Origin: Adiantum capillus-veneris
Lineage: Eukaryota; Streptophyta; Polypodiopsida; Polypodiales; Pteridaceae
Direction of reading: 5' to 3'
DNA: 64,000 nucleotides
NCBI GenBank assembly: GCA_014529385.2
Contig: CM043968.1
Coordinates: forward strand, 4,379,001-4,443,000
Position 1 is the first letter of the stretch. Each line of letters begins with the position of its first letter. Of the stretch, positions 63,076-64,000 are shown piece by piece. Made by a program: the position numbers and the translations under genes. The notes under the pieces are model-generated. The model was given only the letters and a program-made list of their open reading frames with translations, was not told the origin of the DNA and did no database searches.

Positions 63076-64000
63076 ATGTCAACCAAATCAGCCCTAAACT
63101 GGCTCGAATCGCATCAACAAAAGTCTACAAATATGGCTCAAAACCTGATGCAAAATTGCACCAATAACCGTGCAAAACCTTGCATAAAATCACAAGTCAA
63201 TATGACTCGAATCCGGCTACCTAGCTCGTAGACACACAAGCATACATCACAATATTCACTCTTGTGAGTGTGCCAAGATAACTATACGCCTGTCAAACCG
63301 TGAGCTAATCACCAAGCCCACACTGTGCGGTATCAATGCATACACACGCACAAATCTCCCACCTACAGAGAACACCGCACGCAAATGCTGAGTGCAACCC
63401 ACAATCTCTACCTAGATCGCATAAATGATGCGCATAAAACTCCTGGGAAAATTTCACCAGAGTTTCGACGCACAATGGCTATCAACACAAAATAACCATT
63501 GTCCTGCAAGCTCAATACAATGAGCAATCAATGAGCATCAAACTACACTCAACATACATGCATAAGCTCTGCAAACCTGTGTCCAACAAATTCTCACAAA
63601 GAGTACCACAGGTGACCATACATGTCATCCAGAACCAACCTCTGCAGTTGCTCACAAGATCTACTGCTCACCACATAAGCATACATAGAGCATTACCCGC
63701 TCAAAGACCATGTATGCAAGCCACAACACTACAGAAGAACCACTCAATTGCAACTGGCAACACCTGTGGGAGTACTAGACTCAACCTGTACCTGGGAGTC
63801 AAACCCGATCTTGTAACACCTCATATGTGCCTGCTACCTGCAGTGTGCACGGGTAAGCTGTTTGCAGCAAAGAAAACAACAGTGCCCAAAACTGTCCTGA
63901 AAAACAGTCTCTGTGTTTTTAATTTCAGACCCACTTGCACTCCGAATCAGAAAACAATTCCTTCTACAAAGTCGTAGACCTTGAAGCCAGCTCCGTTTTG
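63076..64000 (-). other. 5' leader of the non-autonomous copia element
   Basis: No frame of note on the minus strand. Similar in position and in scattered sequence (GGGAAAATTT..., CACAATGGCTAT) to 46600-47840 in the decayed copy. No PBS found before the window edge. Confidence 0.5.

Larger units (their letters stand above)
60839..64000 (-). mobile_element. Non-autonomous copia element, 5' end outside the window
   Basis: 3' LTR (to 61107), purine tract AAGTGGGAGGT (reverse of 61108-61118), a pol remnant, protease, gag and a 5' leader, all minus. There is no integrase, no RT core and no RNase H. A homologous but more decayed copy is at 44716-47844, so the deleted structure may be a propagated family and not a one-off deletion. 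The 5' LTR lies beyond 64000. Confidence 0.8.

Overview
The window looks like repeat-rich nuclear DNA of a land plant. Evidence: Ty3/gypsy elements with an integrase chromodomain, Ty1/copia elements, primer-binding sites matching plant initiator tRNA-Met, a LINE with an RRM-type ORF1, spliceosomal introns, CCCTAA-type motifs, and two exons of a plant-type S26 peptidase-like protein. I cannot name the species. Very long GA/TC, CA/TG, poly-G and poly-C runs and heavy TE nesting suggest a large genome, perhaps fern, lycophyte or gymnosperm, but this is inference.

Layout. 1-3118: 3' part of a decayed chromodomain gypsy element (gypsy-1, +). 3131-3951: copia RNase H tail plus 3' LTR (+). 4360-7330: shattered gypsy remnant (-) split by tandem duplications. 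8968-9217: LTR-like fragment. 9657-10799: two exons of a host gene (-), the best host-gene match in the window. 11313-21735: gypsy-2 (-) with both LTRs; its gag is interrupted and partly replaced by about 3 kb of a different family (F) that carries an LTR flanked by F internal sequence on both sides. 21736-31200: mosaic of element E (+), a gypsy-2-type 5' end (-) and a small non-autonomous gag-only element G (+). 31655-34366: a minus-strand LTR, an unidentified dispersed repeat, a tRNA-like/SINE-like segment and a tandem duplication. 34367-42583: complete F insertion (-) with two LTRs, PBS, PPT, a near-perfect target duplication and an open 391-residue integrase, but no RNase H. 44716-47844: decayed non-autonomous copia (-). 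47845-49503: truncated copia 5' end (+). 49564-52225: two unrecognised minus-strand genes (X2, X1). 53310-53780: second copy of the dispersed repeat. 54125-58740: nearly complete LINE (-). 58746-60838: microsatellites and minisatellites. 60839-64000: better preserved member of the non-autonomous copia family (-), running off the right edge.

How it fits together. Nearly all coding capacity belongs to transposable elements. The F integrase, LINE ORF2, G gag and copia gag/protease are the most intact frames. A recurrent feature is long reading frames broken by single in-frame stops, often TAG: two in the LINE, one each in the copia pol, element G, gypsy-2 integrase and gene X1. In at least one case an aligned homologue in this window has CAG at that site. 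This suggests C-to-T decay of methylated CHG sites, although recoding is a testable alternative for the LINE. Host genes are limited to the S26-like exons, possibly split by gypsy-2, and X1/X2, whose origin is unknown.
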